DNA from: Ramlibacter sp.
Lineage (GTDB): Bacteria; Pseudomonadota; Gammaproteobacteria; Burkholderiales; Burkholderiaceae_C
DNA length: 64,000 bases
Direction: 5' to 3'
Assembly (NCBI GenBank): GCA_016713005.1
Contig: JADJPY010000012.1
Span: 635,984-699,983, forward strand
A model generated the notes under the pieces. That model saw nothing but the letters and a program-made list of their open reading frames with translations, was not told the origin of the DNA and made no database searches. Numbering within the stretch: position 1 is the stretch's first letter; each line of letters opens with the position of its first letter. The position numbers were made by a program, and so were the translations under genes. Shown one piece after another: positions 27,871 through 36,621 of this stretch.

Positions 27871-29007
27871 TTAACGCTTTTTTTCGACAAGCCGAAGCAG
27901 CTGCGTGGCCAGATCGTCCTGTGCCATGGCCCGCCCGCGGGCTTGCTGCACGCAAGCGGCCCAACCGGTGATGTCCATGTCTCTGATTGGCCCCGTCGGC
28001 GGCTCGTCGGCGTTCCACGCCGAATGCAGCGCCCGAAGCGACGCGGGGGCGTCCATCCAGTCCAGGAACGCCGAAAGCTTGGGCAGATGGGCGTCATCGT
28101 GCTGCGGGTAGATCTGCCAGATGAAAGGCACAGCCTGCAGCACGGTGCCCTGGGTCCGTGCGGCCCACAAGGCGCGTACCAGCGAGTCCTCGCCGCGCAC
28201 GAAATTCAGGTCACAGGACCACAGCAGGTGATCGAATTCCGGTTGGGGCACCAGTGCCATCGGCGTGACCACCAGCTTGTCGCCCACCCGGACCTGCTCG
28301 CCCGCCCTCAGCGGCTTGCCCAGCAGGCGGCCAACCTCGGCGCTGGCGCGACCGGCCGTCACCAGCAACTGCACGGGCGCCGCCCCACCAGCCAGACCGT
28401 CCAGCAGCGCCTTCAGGGCTGGCGGTTCGTAGCAGAACAGGCTGATCAACCGTTCACCCTGCCAGGAAACTCCCTGCCCGCGCAGCCAACCGGCCCGGTC
28501 AAACCGGCCCTGGCGGACGCCCAACCCGGCCTCACGCAGCAACCCGCCAGTGGCCGGTGTGAATCCCGGGTAGAAGAAATGCTTGATCAGCCCTGTGCCC
28601 GGCCCGGCCAGCACAGGAGAGGGCAGGCCGTGCATGCGTTCCACATACGGTTCGGCCGACAGGTACTCCAGATTGATCCATACGGGTTTTTGGCCTCCAG
28701 CCCTTGCACGTTCTGCATGTGCTGCTATCAATTCAGGAGCAGGATCGCAGCCGAAGGCCTCAACCAGCACATCGCCGGGGCCAGGGCAGGTCTGCGCGGC
28801 CGTCCAGTGCAGGACCGTCACCCCTGCTGCTCCCCGCGGGGCCATCCACCCCAGGGCGGCTGGATCGTCGACCCACAGGCGCACCCGCTGGCCTTGGCTG
28901 GCGAGTTGTGCCGACAGGCGCCAGCACACGCCCAGGTCGCCGTGGTTGTCGATGACCTTGCAGAAGATGTCCCAGAGCAGAGCGGGTGCCACGGACGGAT
29001 TGTCCAC
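27871..29007 (-). CDS. earP: EF-P arginine rhamnosyltransferase EarP
   Basis: EarP transfers rhamnose from dTDP-L-rhamnose to Arg32 of EF-P, activating it. The 378-residue protein has the characteristic N-terminus LWDIFCKVIDNHGDLGVCWRL, the INLEYLSAEPYVE motif and a C-terminal RGEDSLVRALWAARP-like nucleotide-sugar site (here RGEDSLVRALWA). Residues about 90-105 are encoded by a sense copy of the dispersed repeat just before VWINLEYLSAE, giving a stretch several residues longer than I recall for the Neisseria protein. It lies directly upstream of efp. Confidence 0.94.
   Translation of the reverse strand: MDNPSVAPALLWDIFCKVIDNHGDLGVCWRLSAQLASQGQRVRLWVDDPAALGWMAPRGAAGVTVLHWTAAQTCPGPGDVLVEAFGCDPAPELIAAHAERARAGGQKPVWINLEYLSAEPYVERMHGLPSPVLAGPGTGLIKHFFYPGFTPATGGLLREAGLGVRQGRFDRAGWLRGQGVSWQGERLISLFCYEPPALKALLDGLAGGAAPVQLLVTAGRASAEVGRLLGKPLRAGEQVRVGDKLVVTPMALVPQPEFDHLLWSCDLNFVRGEDSLVRALWAARTQGTVLQAVPFIWQIYPQHDDAHLPKLSAFLDWMDAPASLRALHSAWNADEPPTGPIRDMDITGWAACVQQARGRAMAQDDLATQLLRLVEKKR
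28693..28740 (-). repeat. 48-nt dispersed repeat, copy 7 (inside earP, sense)
   Basis: On the minus strand: GCTCCTGAATTGATAGC (left arm degenerated), an 18-nt spacer, AAGGGCTGGAGGC, then CAAAAA. The core length is conserved exactly. Confidence 0.75.
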
Positions 29008-29079
29008 GCTGGTGGGCGCCCGCTATAGTTTGGCGTCCCCCCCGCCGTGCGGGGCGGGCGCGCACTGAAAGGAATGTGT

Positions 29080-29349
29080 ATGTCAACTGCGGCTTCCGTA
29101 GCAGCTCCCTCCCTGTCCTGGCGCAGGGCGCTGGTCCTCTGGTGGAGCTTCTTCTGGCGTGCCTTTCTGTACGGCGTGGTGCTGGGCATGCTGCTGGGAG
29201 GCATGGCGGGCTTTTACGCCGTCGTGTCCGGTGCGTCCGAGCAGGCGGCGGTGTACGGCTCCATCGCCGGGTGGGTGGCAACGCTTCCTGCCTCCCTGCT
29301 GGCGTTGAAGCAGGCCGTTTCGCGCCACCTGGGGTCCCTGACGGCGTGA
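29080..29349 (+). CDS. Small hypothetical membrane protein
   Basis: This 89-residue protein has two hydrophobic segments (about residues 20-48 and 60-80) and no recognisable domain. The ATG at 29080 is chosen because AAGGA lies six bases upstream, better placed than for the in-frame ATG two codons earlier. Its TGA overlaps the GTG start of uvrC (GTGA), so the two are coupled. Function unknown. Confidence 0.7.
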   Translation: MSTAASVAAPSLSWRRALVLWWSFFWRAFLYGVVLGMLLGGMAGFYAVVSGASEQAAVYGSIAGWVATLPASLLALKQAVSRHLGSLTA

Positions 29350-31319
29350 CCACACCCGACGGATCCAGGCCCGCTTCGGCGCATCCGCCCGCCTTGCTGG
29401 CGGAGGTGGCTGCCCTGCCGGCGCTCCCCGGCGTGTACCGGTATTTCGACGCGGAAGGGGGCGTGCTGTACGTGGGCAAGGCCCGCAACCTGAAGAAGCG
29501 CGTTTCCAGCTATTTCCAGCGCAATCACGACGGCACGCGCATAGGCCACATGGTGGGCAAGATCGTCCGCATGGAGACCACCGTCGTGCGGTCCGAGGCC
29601 GAGGCCCTGCTGCTTGAAAACAACCTCATCAAGTCGCTGAACCCGCGCTACAACATCCTGTTTCGCGACGACAAGAGCTATCCGTATGTGCGGATCTCGG
29701 CCGCGGGCCCCGGCGGCGACAGGCCTCTCGCCACAGCCTTCCCGCGCATGGCCTACTACCGGGGCGCGACGGATCGTCGCCACCACTATTTCGGACCCTA
29801 TCCCAACGCGTGGTCCGTCAGGGAAGCGCTGGTGCTGCTGCAAAAGGCGTTTCGCCTGCGTACGTGCGAGGACTCGGTGTTTGCCAACCGCACGCGCCCC
29901 TGCCTGCTGTACCAGATCAAGCGCTGCTCCGGCCCCTGTGTGGGGCACATCTCCCAGGCCGATTACGCGCAGGACGTCGCGCACGCCAGCGGCTTCCTTC
30001 GCGGCGAGGCGCAGACCGTGATCAGCACGCTGGAATTGCGCATGCTGGCCCATGCCGAGCGGCTTGAGTTCGAGCGGGCCGCCGAATTGCGCAACCAGAT
30101 TGCCGCGCTTTCGGATGTGCGGCACCAGCAGGCGGTGGAGTCGGTGTCGGACAGGGATGTCGACATCCTGGCCGTGCGGGTCGAAGGCGGGAAGGCGTGC
30201 GTCAACCTGGCCATGGTGCGCGGGGGCCGGCACCTGGGCGATCGCCCCTACTTTCCGGCGCATGTCGAGGACGGTGCTGCGCTGCTCGGGGTCGAGGACG
30301 GCGCCGGCAAGGCGCCGAGCGTGGAGGTCCAGGTGCTGGAGGCGTTTGTGGCGCAACACTACCTGGGCGTGCCGGTTCCGCCTGCGCTGATCACCAGTGC
30401 GCCCATCAGCGCTTCGCTGGTGGAAGCGTTGTCTCAGCAGGCTGGACAGAAGGTGCGTGCCGTGCACCAGCCGCGTGAACAGCGCCGCATCTGGCTGGAG
30501 ATGGCGCAGAAGAACGCCGCCCTGCAGCTGGCGCGCCTGCTGGCCGAAGAAGGCTCCCAGCAGGCCCGCACGCGGGCCCTGGTGGATGCGCTGGACTTGG
30601 CGCCCGCCGATGGCGATGAATCCCTGGACACATTCCGTATCGAGTGTTTCGACATCTCCCACACCGCTGGCGAGGCGACGCAGGCATCCTGTGTCGTGTT
30701 CCAGAACCACAAGATGCAGTCCGCCGAATACCGCCGCTACAACATCGATGGCATCACGCCGGGGGACGACTATGCCGCCATGCGCCAGGTGCTGTTGCGG
30801 CGGTATGGCAAGCTGGCTGACGCGGTCCGCGAGGCCAGCCTGGCGGGGCCGCGCGCCGGCGGGGGGGCGCGATTGCCCGACCTGGTGCTGGTGGACGGTG
30901 GCAAGGGGCAGGTCAGCATGGCGCGCGAAGTGTTTGAGTCGCTGGGTCTGGACCTGTCGCTCATCGCCGGTGTCGAAAAAGGCGAGGGCCGCAAGGTTGG
31001 CCTGGAAGAACTGGTGTTTGCGGACGGGCGGGACAAGGTGTCGCTGGGGCGGGATTCCGCCGCGCTGATGCTGGTGGCACAAATCCGCGACGAGGCCCAC
31101 CGCTTTGCCATCACCGGGATGCGGGCGCGACGTGCGAAAGTGCGCACCGGCGGCAGCCGGCTGGAGGACATCCCGGGCATCGGGGCGCGCCGCCGGGCGA
31201 AATTGCTGCAACGCTTTGGCGGCATCCGCGGAGTGGTCGCAGCCGGTGTGGAGGACATCGCTACCGTTGAAGGCATTTCCAGGGAACTGGCTGAGGAGAT
31301 CTACCGTGCACTGCATTGA
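29346..31319 (+). CDS. uvrC: Excinuclease ABC subunit C
   Basis: UvrC makes the dual incisions in nucleotide excision repair. The 657-residue protein has the GIY-YIG nuclease domain at the N-terminus (PGVYRYFDAEGGVLYVGKA), the Cys-bearing segment RPCLLYQIKRCSGPC, the UVR motif (RLEFERAAELRNQIAAL), the RNase H-like C-terminal nuclease (ECFDISHTAGEATQ; LVLVDGGKGQ) and tandem helix-hairpin-helix motifs (LEDIPGIGARRRAKLLQRFG). The start is GTG 29346, coupled to the small upstream gene; the 3' end overlaps a lipoprotein gene by 14 bases. Confidence 0.96.
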   Translation: MTTPDGSRPASAHPPALLAEVAALPALPGVYRYFDAEGGVLYVGKARNLKKRVSSYFQRNHDGTRIGHMVGKIVRMETTVVRSEAEALLLENNLIKSLNPRYNILFRDDKSYPYVRISAAGPGGDRPLATAFPRMAYYRGATDRRHHYFGPYPNAWSVREALVLLQKAFRLRTCEDSVFANRTRPCLLYQIKRCSGPCVGHISQADYAQDVAHASGFLRGEAQTVISTLELRMLAHAERLEFERAAELRNQIAALSDVRHQQAVESVSDRDVDILAVRVEGGKACVNLAMVRGGRHLGDRPYFPAHVEDGAALLGVEDGAGKAPSVEVQVLEAFVAQHYLGVPVPPALITSAPISASLVEALSQQAGQKVRAVHQPREQRRIWLEMAQKNAALQLARLLAEEGSQQARTRALVDALDLAPADGDESLDTFRIECFDISHTAGEATQASCVVFQNHKMQSAEYRRYNIDGITPGDDYAAMRQVLLRRYGKLADAVREASLAGPRAGGGARLPDLVLVDGGKGQVSMAREVFESLGLDLSLIAGVEKGEGRKVGLEELVFADGRDKVSLGRDSAALMLVAQIRDEAHRFAITGMRARRAKVRTGGSRLEDIPGIGARRRAKLLQRFGGIRGVVAAGVEDIATVEGISRELAEEIYRALH

Positions 31320-31824
31320 CCGAATCAAAGCGGCTGCGGCCGTCCTGCTGGCTGTTGTCTCGCTTGCCGCGTGTTCTGTGCGCCCGTTGCCTCCCGATAC
31401 GCCGCCGCCGGGACCGGTCGTCTCCCCGCCCGCGGGCCCCGGACCTGCGCCAGGGGTTGCGGGTGTGCCCCCGGCCGCGCCGATGGCGCCTCCGAGGAAC
31501 TGGGACGAGTACAAGCTGCGCGCGGCGCAACGCATCACGCAGGCCAATCCTTCGGAAACGTTTTCGGGGGCGCTGCCGGAGTCGCTGGCCTCCATCCCCG
31601 TGCTGCAGGTGCAACTCAATGCCGACGGCTCGATCCGGTCGATCGATGTGTTGCGCACCCCGCGGTTTCACCCGCACACGTTGCAGCTCGCGACCCAGGC
31701 CATCCGGCGCGCCGCGCCATTTGGCCCTGTGGGTCACTTGCCGCGGCCCTGGCAGTTCAGCGAAACCTTCCTGTACAACGACGACTTCAAATTCCAGCTG
31801 AGGACGCTCGCAGAGACGCCGTAG
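31306..31824 (+). CDS. Proline-rich lipoprotein with a TonB-C-like domain
   Basis: This 172-residue protein starts with a lipoprotein signal (AVLLAVVSLAACS), then a Pro/Gly-rich linker (residues 25-65) and a domain with LQVQLNADGSIRSIDVLRTP and an AIRRAAPFGPVG helix. The domain recalls the TonB C-terminal / energy-transducer fold. It is probably anchored in the outer membrane. The GTG start at 31306, inside the 3' end of uvrC, is favoured by an AGGAGA site eight bases upstream. Function is not known. Confidence 0.7.
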   Translation: MHCIDRIKAAAAVLLAVVSLAACSVRPLPPDTPPPGPVVSPPAGPGPAPGVAGVPPAAPMAPPRNWDEYKLRAAQRITQANPSETFSGALPESLASIPVLQVQLNADGSIRSIDVLRTPRFHPHTLQLATQAIRRAAPFGPVGHLPRPWQFSETFLYNDDFKFQLRTLAETP

Positions 31825-31899
31825 ACACCCGTCCTGCAGGGCGGGGACAGGTCCTGACCGGCGTGCGGCACCCGGGCTGCGGCGTGCCACAATCAGCGC

Positions 31900-32466
31900 A
31901 TGTTCTTCACCATTCCCACGATACTGACCTGGACGCGCATCGTCGCGATCCCGCTGATCGTGGGTGTGTTCGACCTCTGGCCCGATCGCGCCATCAGCAA
32001 TCTGGTGGCCACGGTGCTGTTTGTGGTGTTTGCGCTTACCGACTGGCTTGACGGGTGGCTGGCGCGCAAGCTGAACCAGACTTCCTCATTTGGCGCGTTC
32101 CTCGACCCCGTGGCCGACAAGTTTCTTGTCTGCGCTTCCCTGCTGGTGCTGGTGCACCTCAACCGGGTGGGTGTGATCGTCGCGCTGATCATCATCGGTC
32201 GCGAGATCGCCATCTCGGCGCTTCGTGAATGGATGGCCCAGATCGGCGCGTCGCGCAGCGTGGCGGTGCACATGATCGGCAAGGTCAAGACGGTCGTGCA
32301 GATGGTGGCGATTCCCTTCCTGCTGTTCGACGGCAGGCTGTTCGGCGTGATTGACACCCGGCTGTGGGGCACCTGGCTGATCTGGGTCGCTGCCGTGCTG
32401 ACGATCTGGTCAATGGTGTACTACCTGCGCCGCGCCATACCGGAAATCCGGGCGCGGGCGAAATGA
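31900..32466 (+). CDS. pgsA: CDP-diacylglycerol-glycerol-3-phosphate 3-phosphatidyltransferase
   Basis: PgsA makes phosphatidylglycerophosphate, the committed step to phosphatidylglycerol and cardiolipin. The 188-residue membrane enzyme starts with IPTILTWTRIVAIP and contains the CDP-alcohol phosphotransferase motif as DWLDGWLARKLNQTSSFGAFLDPVADK, in which the aspartates are spaced as required. Length is standard. Its stop overlaps the ATG of the DMT transporter gene. Confidence 0.95.
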   Translation: MFFTIPTILTWTRIVAIPLIVGVFDLWPDRAISNLVATVLFVVFALTDWLDGWLARKLNQTSSFGAFLDPVADKFLVCASLLVLVHLNRVGVIVALIIIGREIAISALREWMAQIGASRSVAVHMIGKVKTVVQMVAIPFLLFDGRLFGVIDTRLWGTWLIWVAAVLTIWSMVYYLRRAIPEIRARAK

Positions 32467-33359
32467 GCGGGTCGCCCCGCGACGGGGCCCTGCTGCGGGC
32501 CATGCCCGCCGTGTTCGTGCTGATCTGGAGCACCGGTTTCATCGTTGCCCGCTACGGCATGCCGCACGCGCCGCCCATGAAATTCCTGGCGGTCCGTTAT
32601 GCCCTGTCGTTCCTCTGTTTCCTGCTGTGGATCCGGGTCTCGGGTGTGCGCTGGCCGCAGTCGCGCGGGCAATGGGGGCACCTGGCCGTCACGGGCGTGT
32701 TGATGCATGCCGTGTACCTGGGTGGTGTCTGGGCCGCAGTCAAGGCAGGCATGGGTGCGGGACTGTCGTCGCTGATCGTGGGTCTGCAGCCTGTGTTGAC
32801 GGCGGTATGGCTGTCCGCCAGCGGTTCAAGTGTCACCCGGCGCCAGTGGCTGGGCCTGTCGCTGGGCCTGGCGGGCCTCGTGCTGGTCGTGTCCCGAAAA
32901 TTTGCCCAGGGCAGCGCGGGCGACACTGCCACGGCGTTCAATGTGGCATTGGCTGTGCTTGCGCTGCTGGCCATCACCATTGGCACGCTGTACCAGAAGC
33001 GGTTCGTGCAGCCCTGCGACGTGCGCAGCGCCAATGCGGTTCAGTTGCTGGCCGCCCTGGCGGTGACGTTGCCGCTGGCGTTGCTGGAGTCTGAAACCAT
33101 GCGCTGGAACACCGAACTGGCCGGTGCCATGGCATGGTCGGTGCTGGGCCTCACGCTGGGTGGCAGCTCGCTGCTTTACCTGCTGATCCAGCGTGGCGCT
33201 GCAGCGTCCGTTACCAGCCTGATGTACCTGGTGCCGCCCACCACCGCGCTGGTCGCCTGGGTGTTGTTCAGCGAACCGGTGACGGCGGTGACCCTGGCGG
33301 GCACCGCACTCACCGCGTTTGGCGTGAGCCTCGTGGTGAGGCCGTCGAAATCGGCCTAG
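32463..33359 (+). CDS. EamA/DMT family transporter
   Basis: This 298-residue protein has about ten hydrophobic segments in two EamA repeats (IWSTGFIVARYGMPHAPP in the first; LTLGGSSLLYLLIQRGAAASVTSLMYLVPP in the second). It is a likely metabolite or amino-acid exporter; substrate unknown. The ATG overlaps the pgsA stop (ATGA). Its stop overlaps the stop of the convergent LysR gene by four bases. Confidence 0.88.
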   Translation: MSGSPRDGALLRAMPAVFVLIWSTGFIVARYGMPHAPPMKFLAVRYALSFLCFLLWIRVSGVRWPQSRGQWGHLAVTGVLMHAVYLGGVWAAVKAGMGAGLSSLIVGLQPVLTAVWLSASGSSVTRRQWLGLSLGLAGLVLVVSRKFAQGSAGDTATAFNVALAVLALLAITIGTLYQKRFVQPCDVRSANAVQLLAALAVTLPLALLESETMRWNTELAGAMAWSVLGLTLGGSSLLYLLIQRGAAASVTSLMYLVPPTTALVAWVLFSEPVTAVTLAGTALTAFGVSLVVRPSKSA

Positions 33360-34291
33360 GCGGAGCGAACCTTCCAGGGCGTGTGGCGGAACTGATCCGC
33401 CAGAAAGTCGGTCAGCAGGCGCATCCGTCGCGGCACCTGCGGCCTGTAGGGGGCGAGCCAGTGGATGTCGGCGTCGGCCATGCTCCAGGCCGGCAGCACG
33501 CGCACCAGCTGGCCGGACGCCAGTTGCGGGGCGATGTCCCACAGGCTGCGCAGCATGATGCCGCGACCGGCGAGGCACCAGTCGCGCACCACCTCCCCGG
33601 AGTTGCTGGACAGCGGTCCCTGCACCACCACGCGTGTGACCGCCTTGTCGCGTTCCTTTTGGAGCTGCCACACGTCATACCGCTGGCCCGGGGCATTGCC
33701 GTTCTCGCGCACCGTCAGACACGCGTGTGATGCCAGAGTCGGCAGGTCTGCCGGCGTGCCGTGGCGTCGCAGGTAGGCAGGTGACGCCACCAGCACACGC
33801 TGGTTGCGTGCCAGACGGCGCGATACCCACTGCGCAGTGTGGCTTCCCTGCAGCGACCACAGCCAGACGGCGCCGTCGTAACCATCGCGCGCAAGGTCAG
33901 GCAACTGCTCGGTCAATTGAAGTTCGATGGACAACCGCGGGTATTGCTCCTGGAACAGGGCCAGGGCCGGTGCCAGCCACAGCCGACCGAAGCCGAAAGT
34001 CGCTGCGAGGCGGATCACACCGGTCGGTTCGGACTGGCGCTCCTGCAGTTCCGCCTCCAGGGCCTCGAAGCCCTTCAGCAATGCCAACGCCCGCTCACAC
34101 ACGGCATCGCCCTCTGGCGTGGGGCTGACACGCCGGGTGGTGCGCAGGAACAGCCGCGCACCCAGGCGCGCCTCCAGCGCGGCAAGTCGCTTGGTCACCG
34201 CGGGAGGCGCCAGCCCGAGGCTGGCCGCGGCCCCGGAGAGGCTGCCCTGGTCGCGAATGGCAAGCACGAGGCTCAGGTCACCGCGTTCCAT
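33356..34291 (-). CDS. LysR-family transcriptional regulator
   Basis: This 311-residue regulator has a typical N-terminal winged helix (SLSGAAASLGLAPPAVTKRLAALE) and a C-terminal effector-binding domain of normal length. It is divergent from a haloacetate dehalogenase gene and a tartrate/D-malate-type dehydrogenase gene. Together with the two inverted repeats in the intervening gap, this suggests that it controls them and itself. DmlR-type regulators of D-malate dehydrogenase are LysR members, a fitting but unproven parallel. Confidence 0.92.
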   Translation of the reverse strand: MERGDLSLVLAIRDQGSLSGAAASLGLAPPAVTKRLAALEARLGARLFLRTTRRVSPTPEGDAVCERALALLKGFEALEAELQERQSEPTGVIRLAATFGFGRLWLAPALALFQEQYPRLSIELQLTEQLPDLARDGYDGAVWLWSLQGSHTAQWVSRRLARNQRVLVASPAYLRRHGTPADLPTLASHACLTVRENGNAPGQRYDVWQLQKERDKAVTRVVVQGPLSSNSGEVVRDWCLAGRGIMLRSLWDIAPQLASGQLVRVLPAWSMADADIHWLAPYRPQVPRRMRLLTDFLADQFRHTPWKVRSA

Positions 34292-34292
34292 T

Positions 34293-34341
34293 TATTTCTT
34301 TTGTGGAAATAATCATTTGCCATATTATTGCTTGTGGCAAA
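34293..34341. promoter_or_regulatory. Two inverted repeats in the LysR/dehalogenase divergent promoter region
   Basis: TATTTC-N7-GAAATA (34293-34311) and TTTGCCA-N12-TGGCAAA (34316-34341) sit in the 76-base gap between the divergent genes. This is the usual place and form for LysR recognition and activation sites. Confidence 0.5.
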
Positions 34342-34367
34342 CAGCGGCGCAACGCAGAATACCGGCC

Positions 34368-35246
34368 ATGCTGGAAGCCTTCAAACCGTTTGACCTGCTG
34401 CACAATGGCGTGCGCCTGCATGGCCGTGTGGCGGGGCAGGGCGCGGCGTTGCTGCTGTTGCACGGGCATCCTCAAACACACTGCATGTGGCACAAGGTCG
34501 CACCCGCGCTGGCACAGCGCCACCGGGTGGTCCTGATGGATTTGCGCGGCTATGGGGATTCCGACCGTCCCCTGCCCGATGCCATGCACGAGACCCACAG
34601 CAAGCGCGAGATGGCGGCCGATGCGCGCGCGGTCATGGCGGAGTTGGGATGCAGCCGGTTCCAGGTGCTTGCACATGACCGGGGCGCCCGCGTGGCACAC
34701 AGGCTGGCGATGGATTTTCCGGAAGCGGTCGAGCGCCTGATGCTGCTGGACATCGCCCCGACCCTGGCCATGTACGGGAACACGTCGCAGGCCTTTGCCA
34801 CCGCGTACTGGCATTGGTTCTTCCTGATCCAGCCGCCACCGCTGCCCGAGGCCCTGATCGAAGCAGACCCGGCACGCTATGTGCGCAACGTGATGGGCAA
34901 GCGGCACGCGGGCCTGGACGCCTTCGCCCCAGAGGCCCTGGCGGAATACGAGCGCTGCGCGGCCATTGCCGGCACGGCGCAGGCCATCTGCGAGGACTAC
35001 CGCGCCAGCGCCACCATTGACCTGGAGCATGACCGCGCCGACATCGCCGCCGGCCGCCGGTTGACGCAGCCGCTGCGCGTCCTATGGGGCCAGCACGGTG
35101 CGGTGGGCCAGTGCTTTGATGTCCCCTCCCTGTGGCGTGAACGCGCAGACGACGTCACGGGCCAGGCCTTGGCCTGCGGCCACTACATCGCCGAGGAGGC
35201 GCCGGATGCACTGCTGGCGCATGCCCTCGAATTCTTCAGACCCTGA
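34368..35246 (+). CDS. Haloacetate (fluoroacetate-type) dehalogenase, alpha/beta hydrolase
   Basis: This 292-residue alpha/beta hydrolase shows the residues that define haloacetate dehalogenases. The nucleophile Asp and the halide/carboxylate Arg residues lie in AHDRGARVAHRLA, the His-Trp pair in AYWHWFFLIQPPPLPE, and the catalytic His in CGHYIAEEAP. It would hydrolyse a haloacetate to glycolate. The ATG at 34368 is the first in a frame that upstream reads antisense through the LysR gene. The next gene starts 19 bases downstream and is probably cotranscribed. Confidence 0.87.
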   Translation: MLEAFKPFDLLHNGVRLHGRVAGQGAALLLLHGHPQTHCMWHKVAPALAQRHRVVLMDLRGYGDSDRPLPDAMHETHSKREMAADARAVMAELGCSRFQVLAHDRGARVAHRLAMDFPEAVERLMLLDIAPTLAMYGNTSQAFATAYWHWFFLIQPPPLPEALIEADPARYVRNVMGKRHAGLDAFAPEALAEYERCAAIAGTAQAICEDYRASATIDLEHDRADIAAGRRLTQPLRVLWGQHGAVGQCFDVPSLWRERADDVTGQALACGHYIAEEAPDALLAHALEFFRP

Positions 35247-35265
35247 ACCCCAAGGAGACACCACC

Positions 35266-36351
35266 ATGAGCAGGAAACGCATCGCAGTCATCGCCGGCGA
35301 CGGCATCGGCAAGGAAGTCATGCCGGAAGGCATCCGGGTGATGGAGGCAGCCGCCGGCAAATTTGGCATCGACCTGCAGTTCGACCATTTCGACTTCTCC
35401 AGCTGGGACTATTGCGAGAAGCACGGCAAGATGCTGCCCGACAACTGGAAGGACCAGATCGGCGGCCATGACGCGATCTACTTTGGTGCCGTCGGCTGGC
35501 CCGACAAGATCGCCGACCATGTGTCGCTGTGGGGTTCGCTGTTGCTGTTCCGGCGCGAGTTTGATCAGTACATCAACCTGCGCCCGGCGCGCCTGATGCC
35601 CGGCATCACGGCGCCGGTGGTGCGCCGCGATGGCAGCCCGCGCCAGCCGGGCGAGATCGACATGTACATCGTGCGCGAAAACACCGAGGGCGAGTACTCC
35701 AGCATTGGCGGGCGCATGTACGAAGGCACGCCGCGCGAGATCGTCATCCAGGAAACCGTGATGTCGCGCATCGGCGTGGACCGCGTGCTGAAGTTTGCCT
35801 ACGAGCTGGCGCAGTCGCGCCCGAAGAAACACCTGACCAGTGCCACCAAGTCCAACGGCATCTCGATCACCATGCCCTACTGGGACGAGCGCGTGGCCGA
35901 GATGGCCAAGGCCTATCCCGGCGTCAAGACCGACAAGTTCCACATCGACATCCTCACGGCGCACTTCGTGCAGCGCCCGGACTTCTTCGATGTGGTGGTG
36001 GCCAGCAACCTGTTTGGCGACATCCTCAGTGACCTGGGGCCGGCGTGCACCGGCACGATCGGCATCGCGCCCAGCGCCAACCTCAATCCGGACCGCCGGT
36101 TTCCGTCGCTGTTCGAGCCGGTCCACGGCTCTGCGCCCGACATCGCCGGCAGGAACATTGCCAACCCGATCGGGCAGATCTGGTGCGGCGCCATGATGCT
36201 GGAGTTCCTGGGCCACAAGCACGCGCATGACGCAGTGCTGGCCGCCATCGAAAAAGTGCTCGCACCCGACAGCGGCGCGCCGCGCACGGCCGATATCGGC
36301 GGGACCGCCAGCACCACAGATCTAGGAAAGGCCATCGCCGCTGCCCTGTGA
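35266..36351 (+). CDS. Tartrate dehydrogenase / D-malate dehydrogenase (decarboxylating)
   Basis: This 361-residue enzyme belongs to the isocitrate/isopropylmalate dehydrogenase superfamily. It has the substrate-loop motif YIVRENTEGEYSSIGGRMYEG and FEPVHGSAPDIAGRNIANP near the C-terminus, as in TtuC/DmlA enzymes that oxidise tartrate or D-malate to oxaloglycolate, pyruvate or glycerate with NAD+. AAGGAG lies ten bases before the ATG. It follows the dehalogenase gene and is probably under the divergent LysR regulator. The choice between tartrate and D-malate is not resolvable here. Confidence 0.9.
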   Translation: MSRKRIAVIAGDGIGKEVMPEGIRVMEAAAGKFGIDLQFDHFDFSSWDYCEKHGKMLPDNWKDQIGGHDAIYFGAVGWPDKIADHVSLWGSLLLFRREFDQYINLRPARLMPGITAPVVRRDGSPRQPGEIDMYIVRENTEGEYSSIGGRMYEGTPREIVIQETVMSRIGVDRVLKFAYELAQSRPKKHLTSATKSNGISITMPYWDERVAEMAKAYPGVKTDKFHIDILTAHFVQRPDFFDVVVASNLFGDILSDLGPACTGTIGIAPSANLNPDRRFPSLFEPVHGSAPDIAGRNIANPIGQIWCGAMMLEFLGHKHAHDAVLAAIEKVLAPDSGAPRTADIGGTASTTDLGKAIAAAL

Positions 36352-36477
36352 CGGACGGGAGGAATTGTCAAGCCCATTTTTCGCGCTGTCCGGTGACCTT
36401 TGCAGCGACGGCAGCAAGGCGGTCTGTGCAAAACGCATAGAATCCGCCTCCGCGCCGCCGGAAAGCGGCCGGGATTG

Positions 36478-36506
36478 TTGACAGGCGCATGCGCCGTGGC
36501 TCTAAT
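36478..36506 (+). promoter_or_regulatory. hupB promoter with a palindromic spacer
   Basis: TTGACA (36478-36483), a 17-bp spacer and TCTAAT (36501-36506) form a strong sigma-70 promoter about 110 bases upstream of the HU gene. The spacer begins with the 12-bp palindrome GGCGCATGCGCC, a possible operator. The rest of the 270-base gap (36352-36477) holds nothing I recognise. Confidence 0.7.
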
Positions 36507-36621
36507 GACATTGCGCCGCGTCCTGCCTGCCAACGCCGTCCCGGCGAGAGCCGCAAGCGACAGGACAACTCGAATTTTCAAGAGACATTCCATTCAACCC
36601 AACCCAGCTAGAGGGGCCCTT

